This document shows, piece by piece, positions 1 to 14,052 of a stretch of DNA of 54,109 nucleotides (position 1 is the stretch's first letter; every line of letters begins with the position of its first letter). The stretch comes from an uncultured Pelagibacteraceae bacterium (lineage in GTDB: Bacteria > Pseudomonadota > Alphaproteobacteria > Pelagibacterales > Pelagibacteraceae), in assembly GCA_902533775.1 (NCBI GenBank), contig CACANA010000003.1, positions 1 to 54,109 of the forward strand. The letters run 5' to 3'. The position numbers and the translations under genes were made by a program. The notes under the pieces are model-generated. The model made no database searches, was not told the DNA's origin, and worked only from the letters and a program-made list of their open reading frames with translations.

Positions 1-407
1 GATTTATTAACGTGATCATTTGGATGAACAGGTTTCTTGGATCCTTTTTTCCCTTTTAAAATTTCTATAGCTCTATTTGCTATTACCTCATTTACATTCA
101 TATTAGTTTGTGTTCCAGACCCAGTCTGCCAAACTTTTAAAGGAAAATTTCCATCCATTTTTCCAGAAATAACTTCATCAGAGGCTTTAATGATTGATTT
201 AGAAATTTTTGGTGAGATTAACCTGTCATTTTGATGGACAATAGCAGCACTTCTCTTAACAATTGCAATTGATCTAATTATTGAAGATGGCACAAATATT
301 TTGCCAATATTAAAAAATTTTTTTGACCTTTGAGTAGATGCACCCCAATATTTATCATTTGGCACTTTAATTCCACCAATGCTATCAAACTCTTTTCTAG
401 TTTTCAT
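1..407 (-). pseudogene. fumC: Fumarate hydratase class II, N-terminal part (runs off left edge; see junction at ~5139)
   Basis: Reverse-strand translation from ATG at 405-407: [37 protein letters not shown]...[30 protein letters not shown]...VHPNDHVNK, matching the class II fumarase N-terminus. Whether it is intact beyond the edge is unknown. Confidence 0.85.
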
Positions 408-468
408 TTATTTGAATAAATAACTAAATAACTTATATACTAGTTTTTATTAATCTTACAGGAGTAAA

Positions 469-840
469 ATGACAAATTTTCAAAAAGTAAAAAAATTTAT
501 GGAGACTTTTGGTCAAGAAGTTAAATCAAGGCCATCATTTAGCTCTGAAAAAATCAATGAGCTTAGATATAATTTAATTAAAGAAGAATTAGATGAGTTT
601 AAGCAGGCATTAGATAATAAAGATCTTTTAGAAGCAGCTGATGCTTTAACCGATATATTGTATGTTACATACGGAGCAGGACATGCATTTGGAATTGATT
701 TAGACGCTTGTTTTCAAGAAGTTCAAAATTCGAATATGAGCAAGTTAGGAAATGATGAAAAACCTATTTACAATGATCAGGGCAAAGTTATGAAAGGTCC
801 AAATTATTTTAAACCAGATTTATCTAAATTTATTAAGTAA
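469..840 (+). CDS. MazG-like / PRA-PH superfamily nucleotide pyrophosphohydrolase
   Basis: EELDEF...EAADALTDILYVTYGAGHAFGIDLD pattern typical of all-alpha NTP pyrophosphohydrolases. Confidence 0.75.
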   Translation: MTNFQKVKKFMETFGQEVKSRPSFSSEKINELRYNLIKEELDEFKQALDNKDLLEAADALTDILYVTYGAGHAFGIDLDACFQEVQNSNMSKLGNDEKPIYNDQGKVMKGPNYFKPDLSKFIK

Positions 841-1213
841 TTTGTAGCCAATTGGGTTTCTTGATTTTAACTTTTGCAGAACCACAATTAAAAGTTTTGT
901 TAAAATCAAATTTTTCATTTTTAACTTTGATAATAGCATACGGATAATCATCATTTATTAATATTTTTCCTATTTCGTCTTTCTCTAATGATACAATGTC
1001 ATTCTCTAAATCACCCTCTATAACCTCAATTGGTAGAAGACGTTTGTTCAATTTATCTTTCAACTTAATTCTGGCAGTATTTTCTTGGCCTACGTAACAA
1101 CCTTTTTTAAAATCTATCGCATTTAATTCATCAAAATTACATTCAATACCAAAAAGTTTATTTTGAAGTTTGTCAGTATTATTTTGTGGAATTATTATAA
1201 TTGAATTACTCAT
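833..1213 (-). CDS. YgfZ/GcvT-like folate-binding protein, short (N-terminal domain missing)
   Basis: Contains KGCYVGQENTARIK, the YgfZ signature (K-G-C-[FY]-x-G-Q-E), but only 126 aa. Confidence 0.7.
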   Translation of the reverse strand: MSNSIIIIPQNNTDKLQNKLFGIECNFDELNAIDFKKGCYVGQENTARIKLKDKLNKRLLPIEVIEGDLENDIVSLEKDEIGKILINDDYPYAIIKVKNEKFDFNKTFNCGSAKVKIKKPNWLQIT

Positions 1214-1309
1214 ATATTCATATTTTATGCGTCTTTGAGACGCAAATTTATAAATTAAATTTCGTATAAAATTTGTTTAACATGTTATACGTCATAATTA
1301 AAAGAAAAC

Positions 1310-1849
1310 ATGGATTCATTTGAAATAAACAAAATTATTGCAGCTGTTCTTCTTATTGCACTACTTGTAATTGGAATTGGGAAAATTTCAGATATCGCTT
1401 TCCAGGTAGATAAGCCGGAGAAATCAGCTTACAAAGTAGATATTCAAGAAAGCAGTCAAATTTCAAGTTCTACAACAGAAAAAATTGAGGAAAAAGTTGA
1501 TATTTCTGCATTACTTGCATTAGGAGATGTTTCTCATGGAGAAAAAGTTTTTAAAAAATGTTCTGCTTGCCATTTAGTAAATAAAGGCGGGGAAAATAAA
1601 ATCGGACCAGCATTGTATGGTGTAATAGGAAGAAAAGTTGCATCAAAACAAGACTATAAATATTCAAAGGCAATGGCAGCATATGACAAAGATTGGACAT
1701 TTGAAGAGATGAATGGTTATTTAAAAAAACCTCAAAGTTATATTAAGGGAACTAAGATGGCATTTGCTGGATTAAGAAAAGAAAAAGACAGAGCATCTGT
1801 TATTTTGTATCTTAACCAAAATTCAGATAATCCACTACCCCTACCTTAA
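1310..1849 (+). CDS. Membrane-anchored class I cytochrome c (CycM/c552-like)
   Basis: N-terminal TM helix, CSACH haem motif, KIGPALYGVIGRK, GTKMAFAGL. Confidence 0.85.
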   Translation: MDSFEINKIIAAVLLIALLVIGIGKISDIAFQVDKPEKSAYKVDIQESSQISSSTTEKIEEKVDISALLALGDVSHGEKVFKKCSACHLVNKGGENKIGPALYGVIGRKVASKQDYKYSKAMAAYDKDWTFEEMNGYLKKPQSYIKGTKMAFAGLRKEKDRASVILYLNQNSDNPLPLP

Positions 1850-2770
1850 TTTTCCAAAACAATACAATAGAATACTTTTTTGAACATGAACTCTGTTCAA
1901 TGCCTGTTGCCAGACATGGGAATTTTTTCCTAAAAATACATCCTCCTCAACTTCATCTCCTCTTGGCAAACAATGCAAAAAAATACAATTTTTTTTTGTA
2001 TAATTAAATATCTCTTTTTTAATTTTAAATTTTTTAAATTGTTGTTTTTTGTTTTTTTTGTTCACTCTGTCATTAAGAGAAATTACTTTATCAGAAAAAA
2101 TTACATCTGCATCTAAAGCTGCTTTTTTTGGGTCGTGATAGATAAAGATTTTTTTTTTATTTTTGCTTACCCAATCTTTAACTTTCTTACCTGGTGCGAA
2201 TTTTTTTGGACATCCAATACTTAATGTAAAAGAAAACTTAACAGATGCTGCAATTAAACTGTCCAAAACATTATTAGAGTCTCCAATCCAACAGATTTTT
2301 AATTTTGATATTGGTTTTTTTTTAATTTCCTCAACAGTAAAAATATCTGATAACACTTGAGTTGGATGAGATGATGGACTTAAACCATTTATTATTGGGA
2401 TAGTTAGATGCTTTTGAAAATCTTCAATTTTTTTATCATCATCGGTTCTCAAGATGAAACCATCACTATATGTAGATAGAATTTTTGCAGTATCAGCTAT
2501 CGTCTCACCACCTTGTCCAAGATGAAGTTCGTTAGATCTAAGTGTCAAAGTTCCACCTCCAAGCTGTTTAATGGCTATGTAAAAGCTTATTCTTGTTCTT
2601 GAACTAGCTTTTTCAAACATTTGTACTAACATTTTACCTTTAAGAGGTGATCCTTTGTCTTGCTCCAAAGTATTTAATTTTTTTCTTTGTTTTTTTCTTT
2701 GTTTTGCATCAACAATTATTTTTCTAAGATCTGTACTTGGAATATCTTTTAAATTTATAAAGTGTTTCAT
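1841..2770 (-). CDS. argF: Ornithine carbamoyltransferase
   Basis: SSRTRISF carbamoyl-phosphate motif, LHLGQGGETIADTAKIL, FLHCLPRG. Confidence 0.92.
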   Translation of the reverse strand: MKHFINLKDIPSTDLRKIIVDAKQRKKQRKKLNTLEQDKGSPLKGKMLVQMFEKASSRTRISFYIAIKQLGGGTLTLRSNELHLGQGGETIADTAKILSTYSDGFILRTDDDKKIEDFQKHLTIPIINGLSPSSHPTQVLSDIFTVEEIKKKPISKLKICWIGDSNNVLDSLIAASVKFSFTLSIGCPKKFAPGKKVKDWVSKNKKKIFIYHDPKKAALDADVIFSDKVISLNDRVNKKNKKQQFKKFKIKKEIFNYTKKNCIFLHCLPRGDEVEEDVFLGKNSHVWQQALNRVHVQKSILLYCFGKLR

Positions 2771-3930
2771 TTTATTTCATTACAAACTTTGCTAATAATT
2801 TTTAAAGCTATATCAATTTCTCTTTTTGTTACATTTAATGGAGGCAAAATTCGTATGACATTTTCAGCTGCTCTAATGGTCAATAATTTATTTTCCATTA
2901 ATTTTTTTATAAACTCAGTTTGATCCTTAAAAAGTTGTAAACCAATTAATAGTCCTACTCCTCTGACCTCTTTAATTACCTGGGGAAATTTAATTTTTAT
3001 TTTATTAAGTTCATGAATAAAATATTTTGACATTTTGTTCACGTTAATTAATAAATTCTTATTTATTTGATCTAAAACAGCGTTACCCACTGCCATTGCA
3101 AGAGGATTTCCACCAAATGTTGAACCATGTGTACCTGGTACCATAGCTTTTGCAACTTTCTTTGTCATTAGGACTGCACCGATGGGAAAGCCGCCTCCAA
3201 TTCCTTTCGCTATGGGGACTATATCAGGTTTAACCTTTGAATGTTCAAAAGCAAAAAATTTACCTGATCTTCCAATACCACACTGAACCTCATCAAGAAT
3301 TAAAAGTATTCTTCTTTGATTGCATATTTTTCTAATTGCTTTTATGCACCAATTTGGAATTACTTTAATTCCTCCCTCACCCATAACTGGTTCAAGCATA
3401 ATAGCCGCTGTATTTTTTTTAATCAATTTTTTTAGTTTTTTGTGATCACCAAATTCAAAATGATCAAAGCCTGGAACTTTTGGCCCAAATCCTTGTGTCA
3501 TTTTTTTTGACCCGCTTGCATGTATTGTTGCAATTGTTCTGCCATGAAAAGAATTCTTTATACAAATAATTCTATTTTTATGCTCCTTGCCTATTGAATA
3601 AAAATATCTCCTAGCAACTTTGATAGCCGCTTCAGTAGCTTCAGCACCACTATTTTGAAAAATTATTGCGTCTGCAAAAGTTTTTTTTACTAATTTTCCA
3701 GCTAATTTTTCGCCCTCTGGTATTCTAAATGCATTTGACACGTGCCAAAGTTTTTTCGATTGTTTATTAATTGCACTTATGAGCTTTTTATTTGCATGTC
3801 CAAGAGAATTTACTGCAATACCCTGAACAAAATCTAAGTATTTTTTACCATCTTTAGTAAAAAGATAACTTCCTTTCCCTCTTACAAATGATAAATTTTT
3901 TCTTTTATAATTGTTTGCGAGCGCGGACAT
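2767..3930 (-). CDS. argD: Acetylornithine aminotransferase
   Basis: Class III aminotransferase motifs: NSGAEATEAAIKVARRY, FHGRT, LDEVQCGIGRSGKFFAFEH, GTHGSTFGGNPLA; overlaps argF by 4 nt. Confidence 0.92.
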   Translation of the reverse strand: MSALANNYKRKNLSFVRGKGSYLFTKDGKKYLDFVQGIAVNSLGHANKKLISAINKQSKKLWHVSNAFRIPEGEKLAGKLVKKTFADAIIFQNSGAEATEAAIKVARRYFYSIGKEHKNRIICIKNSFHGRTIATIHASGSKKMTQGFGPKVPGFDHFEFGDHKKLKKLIKKNTAAIMLEPVMGEGGIKVIPNWCIKAIRKICNQRRILLILDEVQCGIGRSGKFFAFEHSKVKPDIVPIAKGIGGGFPIGAVLMTKKVAKAMVPGTHGSTFGGNPLAMAVGNAVLDQINKNLLINVNKMSKYFIHELNKIKIKFPQVIKEVRGVGLLIGLQLFKDQTEFIKKLMENKLLTIRAAENVIRILPPLNVTKREIDIALKIISKVCNEIK

Positions 3931-4093
3931 ATTTACTTATAATTTTTTTTAGTTTTAATTAAAGTGTAATTTACAACCTCAAGTTATAAATTTATCCTGA
4001 TTGTTGAAAAATAAAAAAAAAAACTTGTATTAGTTTTCTATTATGCCACATGATGTTATTTATTAAATTTTACATACTAAATATGGTAAATTA

Positions 4094-4588
4094 ATGAGTT
4101 GGACAGATGAAAAAGTAAATAAGCTGAAAGACTTATGGGGCAAAGGTCAGACCGCTAGTCAGATTGCTGAGATAATTGGTGGAGTTTCTCGAAACGCTGT
4201 TATTGGCAAAGCACACCGACTTAACTTGTCATCAAAAATAAAAACCAGAGCTAATCTAAAACCAAATAGGAACAATTTAAAAAATGAACAAACCCCAAAA
4301 AATTTTAAAGGCATAAGAGGTAAGTTTAGATCTCTCATATTAGATAAAAATTTTGAGCCGGCAAAAAATTTAAACTTGGAAGAATTAAATGAAGAGACTT
4401 GTAAATACATGGAGGGAAATCCTGATGAAAAAAATTCAAGTTTCTGTGGGAGGAAAACTGTTGAGAAGTTTTCTTACTGCCCTTTACATTTAATGGTAGT
4501 TTTTCAACCTAAAGGTAAGAAAGAAGAATCATTAGAAAAAGATGAAGAAATGCCAAAGTTTATAGAAAAAAAAATAAAATCAGCTTAA
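4094..4588 (+). CDS. gcrA: GcrA family cell cycle regulator
   Basis: MSWTDEKVNKLKDLWGKGQTASQIAEIIGGVSRNAVIGKAHRLNL N-terminus, C-terminal Cys/His cluster. Confidence 0.9.
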   Translation: MSWTDEKVNKLKDLWGKGQTASQIAEIIGGVSRNAVIGKAHRLNLSSKIKTRANLKPNRNNLKNEQTPKNFKGIRGKFRSLILDKNFEPAKNLNLEELNEETCKYMEGNPDEKNSSFCGRKTVEKFSYCPLHLMVVFQPKGKKEESLEKDEEMPKFIEKKIKSA

Positions 4589-4869
4589 CTAATTATTTTT
4601 CTTTTAGCTTTTTCATATTCTTCCTCAGATAAAACCCCATCATTTTTTAGTTTATTTAACTTAATAATTTCATCAGATATATTTGCATTCTTATTATCTG
4701 AATTTACTTTTTGTTCTTTATCAAAAATATTTTCATCTATTTTTGTTTCGGAAGTATTTTCGTTTAAGTTTCTTCTTGCCTCTATTCCCATGCTTATTGG
4801 TTTAGCAGATATATATATGACGGCTAATAACAAAAAAATACAAACACCTATGACTAAATAATATAACAT
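4585..4869 (-). CDS. Small membrane protein with C-terminal SHOCT-like motif
   Basis: N-terminal TM; IIKLNKLKNDGVLSEEEYEKAKRKII at C-terminus. Confidence 0.6.
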   Translation of the reverse strand: MLYYLVIGVCIFLLLAVIYISAKPISMGIEARRNLNENTSETKIDENIFDKEQKVNSDNKNANISDEIIKLNKLKNDGVLSEEEYEKAKRKIIS

Positions 4870-4890
4870 TAAGATTACTATAATTTATTT

Positions 4891-5138
4891 TTATGCAAAT
4901 TGTCCACCACTTCTCCAATTGTAACTATATTTTTCAATTTCTTCACTAAATTTTCTATTCGCATCAAGTCCTAAATCAAAATTAGTCTTGTGAATACCAG
5001 ATTTGACATTATCATATCTTAATAAATTTAATTGGTCTTCTGTCAATAATGGATTAGGAAACAATTGCAAAAATTTTGCAGACATTTTGGCTAGAGGTAA
5101 AGGTAATGGCAATAATATTCTCTTTTTTTTTATTGTAT
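4891..5138 (-). pseudogene. C-terminal fragment of NDUFA9-like NAD-dependent epimerase/dehydratase (complex I accessory-type)
   Basis: [55 protein letters not shown] resembles the C-terminal region of NDUFA9-like proteins; the N-terminal Rossmann fold is absent and the ORF enters fumC antisense sequence. Confidence 0.65.
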
Positions 5139-6077
5139 GAAGCAACTGAGACACTAAGAAAACTTTTGCCAAGTTTAAAGCTACTTGAAGTTACATTGGG
5201 AAAAAAAAGTACTGAATTTAAAAAAATTGTTAAAATAGGTAGAACTCATCTCCAAGATGCTACACCCTTATCACTTGGGCAAGAATTTTCAGGATACCAT
5301 GAACAAGTAAAAAAAAGTATAGATAGAATCAAATATTGTTTAAATGATATTTTCTATTTAGCTCAGGGTGGGACTGCTGTCGGAACTGGAATAAATTCCA
5401 AAAAAAATTTTGATAAAAAAATTGTTAAAGAAATAAAAAATTTTTGTAAAATAAATTTTAAACCAGCACCTAATAAATTTTCTGAGCTAGCTGCGCATGA
5501 TGCAATAGTTAATTTTTCGGGGTCATTAAATTCTTGTGCAGTCGTATTAATGAAAATTTCAAATGATATTAGATTTTTAGGATCAGGTCCAAGGGCTGGC
5601 TATGGAGAACTTATTTTGCCAGAGAATGAACCTGGTTCATCTATAATGCCAGGTAAAGTCAACCCAACTCAATGTGAAGCGGTTACTATGGTTTGTGCAA
5701 AAGTAATTGGAAACCATACTGGAATTACAATTGCAGGTAGCCATGGGCATTTTGAATTAAATGTTTTTAAACCGTTAATAGCTTATAATATTTTACAATC
5801 GATTGATCTTTTGTCAGATAGTGTAAAAAATTTTAGTTTGTTTTGTGTAAAAGGAATTAAAGCAGATAAAAAAAAAATTAAAGAACACTTAGATAATTCC
5901 TTAATGCTTGTAACTGCATTAGCACCCAAGATAGGTTATGACAATGCAGCAAAAATTGCAAAAAAAGCTCTGAAAAATGGCACAAGGTTAAAAGAAGAAG
6001 CTCTCAAATCAGGTATGATCAATGACAAAGAATATGATTTACTAATTGATCCTAAAAAAATGATTAGTCCAAATTAA
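5139..6077 (+). pseudogene. fumC: Fumarate hydratase class II, C-terminal part (5' part missing)
   Basis: [14 protein letters not shown]...[22 protein letters not shown]...GTAVGTG...[20 protein letters not shown]; residues before E22 of the 5076..6077 ORF do not resemble fumarase. Confidence 0.85.
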
Positions 6078-7435
6078 TTAATAGCTTGTCTAACATAGGA
6101 TCTTAAATTTTGGATATTTTTTATTAAAAAAAGTTCATTTGAATTTCTATCATTATTATCAATTTTTACATTAGTGATAACAAAATCTCTTTCTCCAATA
6201 TTTTTTTCTAAATCAAATTGTATTTCTTTTACATTTTTTATTTTTTTTGATCCAATTTGAAAAACTTTTGCAAATTCAATATGGTTGGAAATTGTTAATT
6301 TATTACTTGAAAAAAATTTAATAACACCCTCTGTTTCTTTTAGTTTAATAAAAGATTCTACATCACCAATGCCATCTAGTGTAAAAATTATATTATCTAA
6401 AACTAGCTTATTTTCATTAACTAAAAAATCAATTTCTCCTTTTTTTATTAATTTATTCTTCAAATCTTTAAATTTTATTTTTAAAACACCATTAAAATTA
6501 CCAAGGTATTCTTCGTTATAATTCAAAGCATTAATCAATAGATTATCAATAATATTTTCAATTTTTTTATTTTTAATTATTAATTGTCCATCAAAATAGA
6601 AAGGGTTAAGCTGTATAGTGCTTTTTAAGCCAAAATTAATACTTTCATCATTTGGAGAAGTTATCTTAATTTTATCATTCTCAAATTCAAAATTATATTT
6701 CAGCTTATCTTGAAGAAATAATACTTCTATCTGACTGATAAAATTATTTATACTTATGTATTCAAATTTATTTTTTATTTCAATATTTGGATTATATATA
6801 TTTATTTGATGTAAACTATTTTTAGGCTTATCATAACTCCTTTTCCATTTAGAATTAAAATTTAATCCAAATACTTCCCCATCGATTTCAAAATTTTTAA
6901 TCCTTTTTTTGTTGTTTATTTTATATGAAATATTTTTTATAGGGGATATTAAAATTACTTCTTTTTTTTTATTTCTTAAAAAAATTTTACAATTATTAAA
7001 TAAAATTGGTTTGTTAATTTTTTGATATAAGTGTTTTCTTAATTCTTTAAAGTCTGAAGTTTTTACTGATATATTTGTATCTGAGATCTCAGTGTAAAGT
7101 AAGTTATTAAAAGATCTTAAGTATATATCTCTCAAGGATATAAAGATTTTAAGATTTGAAGTGCTTATCAGATCATCTTTTTTTTGTGATTTAATTAAAT
7201 TAAGTGTGGCATTTTCTACTATTAAGTGTGGCTTTGGAAATGGCTTGTATGAAATGTTGCCAGATGAATTCATGTAAATTTTAAAACTTTCGTAAAATTT
7301 TTTTTCAATTAGTAGAACTTTGCTTTTATAATTGAATAAAACTGGTAAAGATAAAATAGTTAAAGATGAAAAAATTATAGCAATTGCAGTTAAAATTAAT
7401 GTGAAAGTAATTTTATTTTGTCTAATTTTATTCAT
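6074..7435 (-). CDS. AsmA-like envelope protein (tentative)
   Basis: Single N-terminal TM followed by a long beta-rich domain ([32 protein letters not shown]), AsmA/TamB-like pattern. Confidence 0.45.
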   Translation of the reverse strand: MNKIRQNKITFTLILTAIAIIFSSLTILSLPVLFNYKSKVLLIEKKFYESFKIYMNSSGNISYKPFPKPHLIVENATLNLIKSQKKDDLISTSNLKIFISLRDIYLRSFNNLLYTEISDTNISVKTSDFKELRKHLYQKINKPILFNNCKIFLRNKKKEVILISPIKNISYKINNKKRIKNFEIDGEVFGLNFNSKWKRSYDKPKNSLHQINIYNPNIEIKNKFEYISINNFISQIEVLFLQDKLKYNFEFENDKIKITSPNDESINFGLKSTIQLNPFYFDGQLIIKNKKIENIIDNLLINALNYNEEYLGNFNGVLKIKFKDLKNKLIKKGEIDFLVNENKLVLDNIIFTLDGIGDVESFIKLKETEGVIKFFSSNKLTISNHIEFAKVFQIGSKKIKNVKEIQFDLEKNIGERDFVITNVKIDNNDRNSNELFLIKNIQNLRSYVRQAIN

Positions 7436-7466
7436 TTAAATAGTAAGACGTATAAATTAAAAAAAT

Positions 7467-9487
7467 ATGTTTAATTCTGATTATTTGTTAAATTTAAACG
7501 AAAAGCAACAAGAAGCGGTATTACATTTAGACGGGCCACTTTTAATCGTTGCTGGAGCGGGATCTGGGAAAACAAAAGTTCTTACTTCAAGAATTGCACA
7601 TATAATAAGAAGTCATAAGGCTTTTTCTAGTCAAATACTTGCTGTTACTTTTACAAATAAAGCTGCAAAAGAAATGCAATTAAGAGTATCTAAGCTTCTT
7701 CGAAAGGAAGCTACTGGTTTACCGTGGTTAGGTACCTTTCATTCTATAAGTGCAAAAATTTTAAGAAAGCATGCACAGGCGGCAGGATTAAAATCTAATT
7801 TCACTATTATAGATCAAGACGACCAAATAAGATTGATAAAAAATATTTGTAAAGCTGAAAATGTAGACATAAAAAAAATATCGCCCAAATATATTCTTGC
7901 TGTAATAGATAAATGGAAAAATAAAGGATTTTATCCTGAAGATGTTATTTTAAAAAAAAAAGAAACATTAGAAAAAAACTTTTTGAATATTTATAAGATT
8001 TATCAACAAAAACTGATTGATTTAAATTCTACCGATTTCAGTGATTTAATTTTGCACACTGTGAAAATTTTTAAGAATTACAGCGATATATCCTCTATGT
8101 ATTCAAAAAAGTTTAAATATATTTTAGTTGATGAATATCAAGATACAAACTTCATTCAAAGTGAGTGGCTAAAATACTTAGCTACTATTAATAATAATTT
8201 ATGTTGTGTTGGAGATGACGATCAATCAATTTATAGTTGGAGAGGTGCTGAAATTAAAAATTTTTTAGAATTTGATAAAAAATACAAAGATACAAAAATA
8301 ATCAGACTAGAAAAAAACTATAGATCAACTCAAAATATTTTAAATGTTGCATCAAAATTAATAGAGAATAATCAAAATAGAGTTGGAAAGACTTTGTATA
8401 CTAATCAAGAAGAGGGTGAACTTATCACATTAGATTGTTTCAGAAATGTAAAAGATGAAGCTATTGATATTAGTACTACGATTGAAAATTACAAAAAAAG
8501 AAACTCATTAAATGAAATAGCTATACTAGTAAGAGCAATATTTCAAACGAGAGAATTTGAAGAAAGATTTTTAAGAGTAGGTATACCATATAGGATAATT
8601 GGCGGAATCAAATTCTATGAAAGAGCAGAGATAAAAGACTGTGTTGCTTACCTGAGATGTATAAATCAATCTATGGACGATTTATCTTTTGAAAGAATAA
8701 TAAATGTTCCAAAAAGATCAATAGGAGATACAACTATCAAGACTATTTCTGAGTTTGCAAAAACAAATAATTGCTCATTAGAAATTGCATCGAAAAAAAT
8801 GATAGAACTTAATAAAATAAAACCAAAAACTAAAATTGGACTAAGTTCATTACTAAATTTGCTCGAAAAATGGAGATATGAATTAAAAAAAAAAATTAAT
8901 CATAATAAGCTTTTAGAGACTGTTTTAGATGAATCTGGATACAGCGAGATGTTAAAAAATAAAAAAGATTTAGAAAATGAAAATAGACTAGAAAATATTA
9001 AAGAACTTTTAAATGCTATGAAAGAATTTGATAATTTAGAAAGTTTTCTAGAACATGTTGCATTGGCAACTTCTTTAGATCAAGATTGGGAAAGTGAAAA
9101 AGTAAATTTGATGACTCTTCACGCATCAAAAGGGTTAGAATTTAACATAGTTTATTTACCCGGTTGGGAAGAAGGTTTATTTCCTCACCAAAAAAGTATT
9201 GAGGAAAAAGGTGAAAGTGGTCTTGAAGAGGAAAGAAGACTTGCCTATGTAGGAATTACAAGAGCAAAAAAAATTGCAAAAATTTCTTTCTCTATGAATA
9301 GATTTTACCAAGGTGACTGGATGGATAGTATAGCCTCAAGATTTGTAGATGAATTACCAGACGAATTTATTAAAAAAAATAATAATTTTAGCCAAAATGA
9401 AGATGATGGCTTTGAATTTAATCAAGATATTGATTTTGAAAATGAAATTAAAAGTCCTGGTTGGTTGAGATATCAGAAGAAATTGAA

Positions 9488-9491
<4 letters not shown>
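7467..9491 (+). CDS. uvrD: ATP-dependent DNA helicase UvrD/PcrA family
   Basis: LNEKQQEAV, VAGAGSGKT, TFTNKAAKEM, LVDEYQDTN, GDDDQSIYSWRGA, TLHASKGLEF, RLAYVGITRAK. Confidence 0.93.
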
Positions 9492-13177
<3,686 letters not shown>

Positions 13178-14014
13178 TTATTTAAACATTTTTTTGAATC
13201 TACTTAAGATATTTTTTTCGTCTGATGGAGTTTTAATTTTCTTATCTTCTTTTTGTTTATTTAATATATTAAAACTTGCCTCGTACCATTGGCTTGATTG
13301 ATAATTATAACCTAATAAATATGCATACTTTTGAGCTTCTTCAATTAAGCCTATTTTGTAGTGCAATTCCACCAGTCTATGCAAAGCCTCTTCAACATAT
13401 ATCGTCGTATCGTATTTATTGATTACTTCTTTAAATCTATTAATTGCAGGTATCCATTTTTCTCTTTCTACATAGTACCTAGCTAAATAAATCTCTTTAG
13501 ATGCTAGAATTTCAGTAATATATTCTAATTTAAACTTTGAATCTAAAGCATACTCGGTATTTGGATATTTATTAATTATTAAATCAAAGTATTCTTTGGA
13601 TTTTAATATTTGATTTAGATCTTTTTTTTCATCAATAATCTGATCATAGTGACACAGCGCTAATAAATAATAAGCATAATCTGATTGTGGGTGATTTTTG
13701 TATTTGACTAAAAAACGCTCCAAGTCATTTATCGCATCACTATAATATCCTTGAGAGAAATAACCGTAAGCTGACATTAAAACAGCTCTAGGAGCCCAAA
13801 TAGATTGTGGAAATAACAATTCTGCTTCACTAAACTTTTTACCTGCGTAAATAACATCTCCTTTTTCGAATTCTTTAATACCTTCATTGTAAATCTCAAT
13901 CATTTGATTTTCTAAATTTTTTTCTTTTACTGTTACAACCTCATTATCCTTTTTGGAGCATCCAAAAATAATTAGAAATACAAACAAATATAAAAAATAG
14001 GATTTATTATTCAT
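13178..14014 (-). CDS. bamD: Outer membrane assembly lipoprotein BamD (ComL)
   Basis: Lipobox FGCSKK, TPR pattern, YYSDAINDLERFLVKYKNHPQSDYAYYLLALCHYDQI. Confidence 0.88.
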   Translation of the reverse strand: MNNKSYFLYLFVFLIIFGCSKKDNEVVTVKEKNLENQMIEIYNEGIKEFEKGDVIYAGKKFSEAELLFPQSIWAPRAVLMSAYGYFSQGYYSDAINDLERFLVKYKNHPQSDYAYYLLALCHYDQIIDEKKDLNQILKSKEYFDLIINKYPNTEYALDSKFKLEYITEILASKEIYLARYYVEREKWIPAINRFKEVINKYDTTIYVEEALHRLVELHYKIGLIEEAQKYAYLLGYNYQSSQWYEASFNILNKQKEDKKIKTPSDEKNILSRFKKMFK

Positions 14015-14052
14015 TTAATTCTTTTAACAGAATAAAATAAAAATTCTAACTT

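Noticed and set aside
37-234. 65-aa plus-strand ORF
   Set aside because: Antisense to the fumC N-terminal coding sequence; no protein-like features.
2163-2360. ORF opposite argF
   Set aside because: Antisense shadow of a conserved coding region.
4159-4410. ORF opposite gcrA
   Set aside because: Antisense shadow; gcrA is clearly the real gene.
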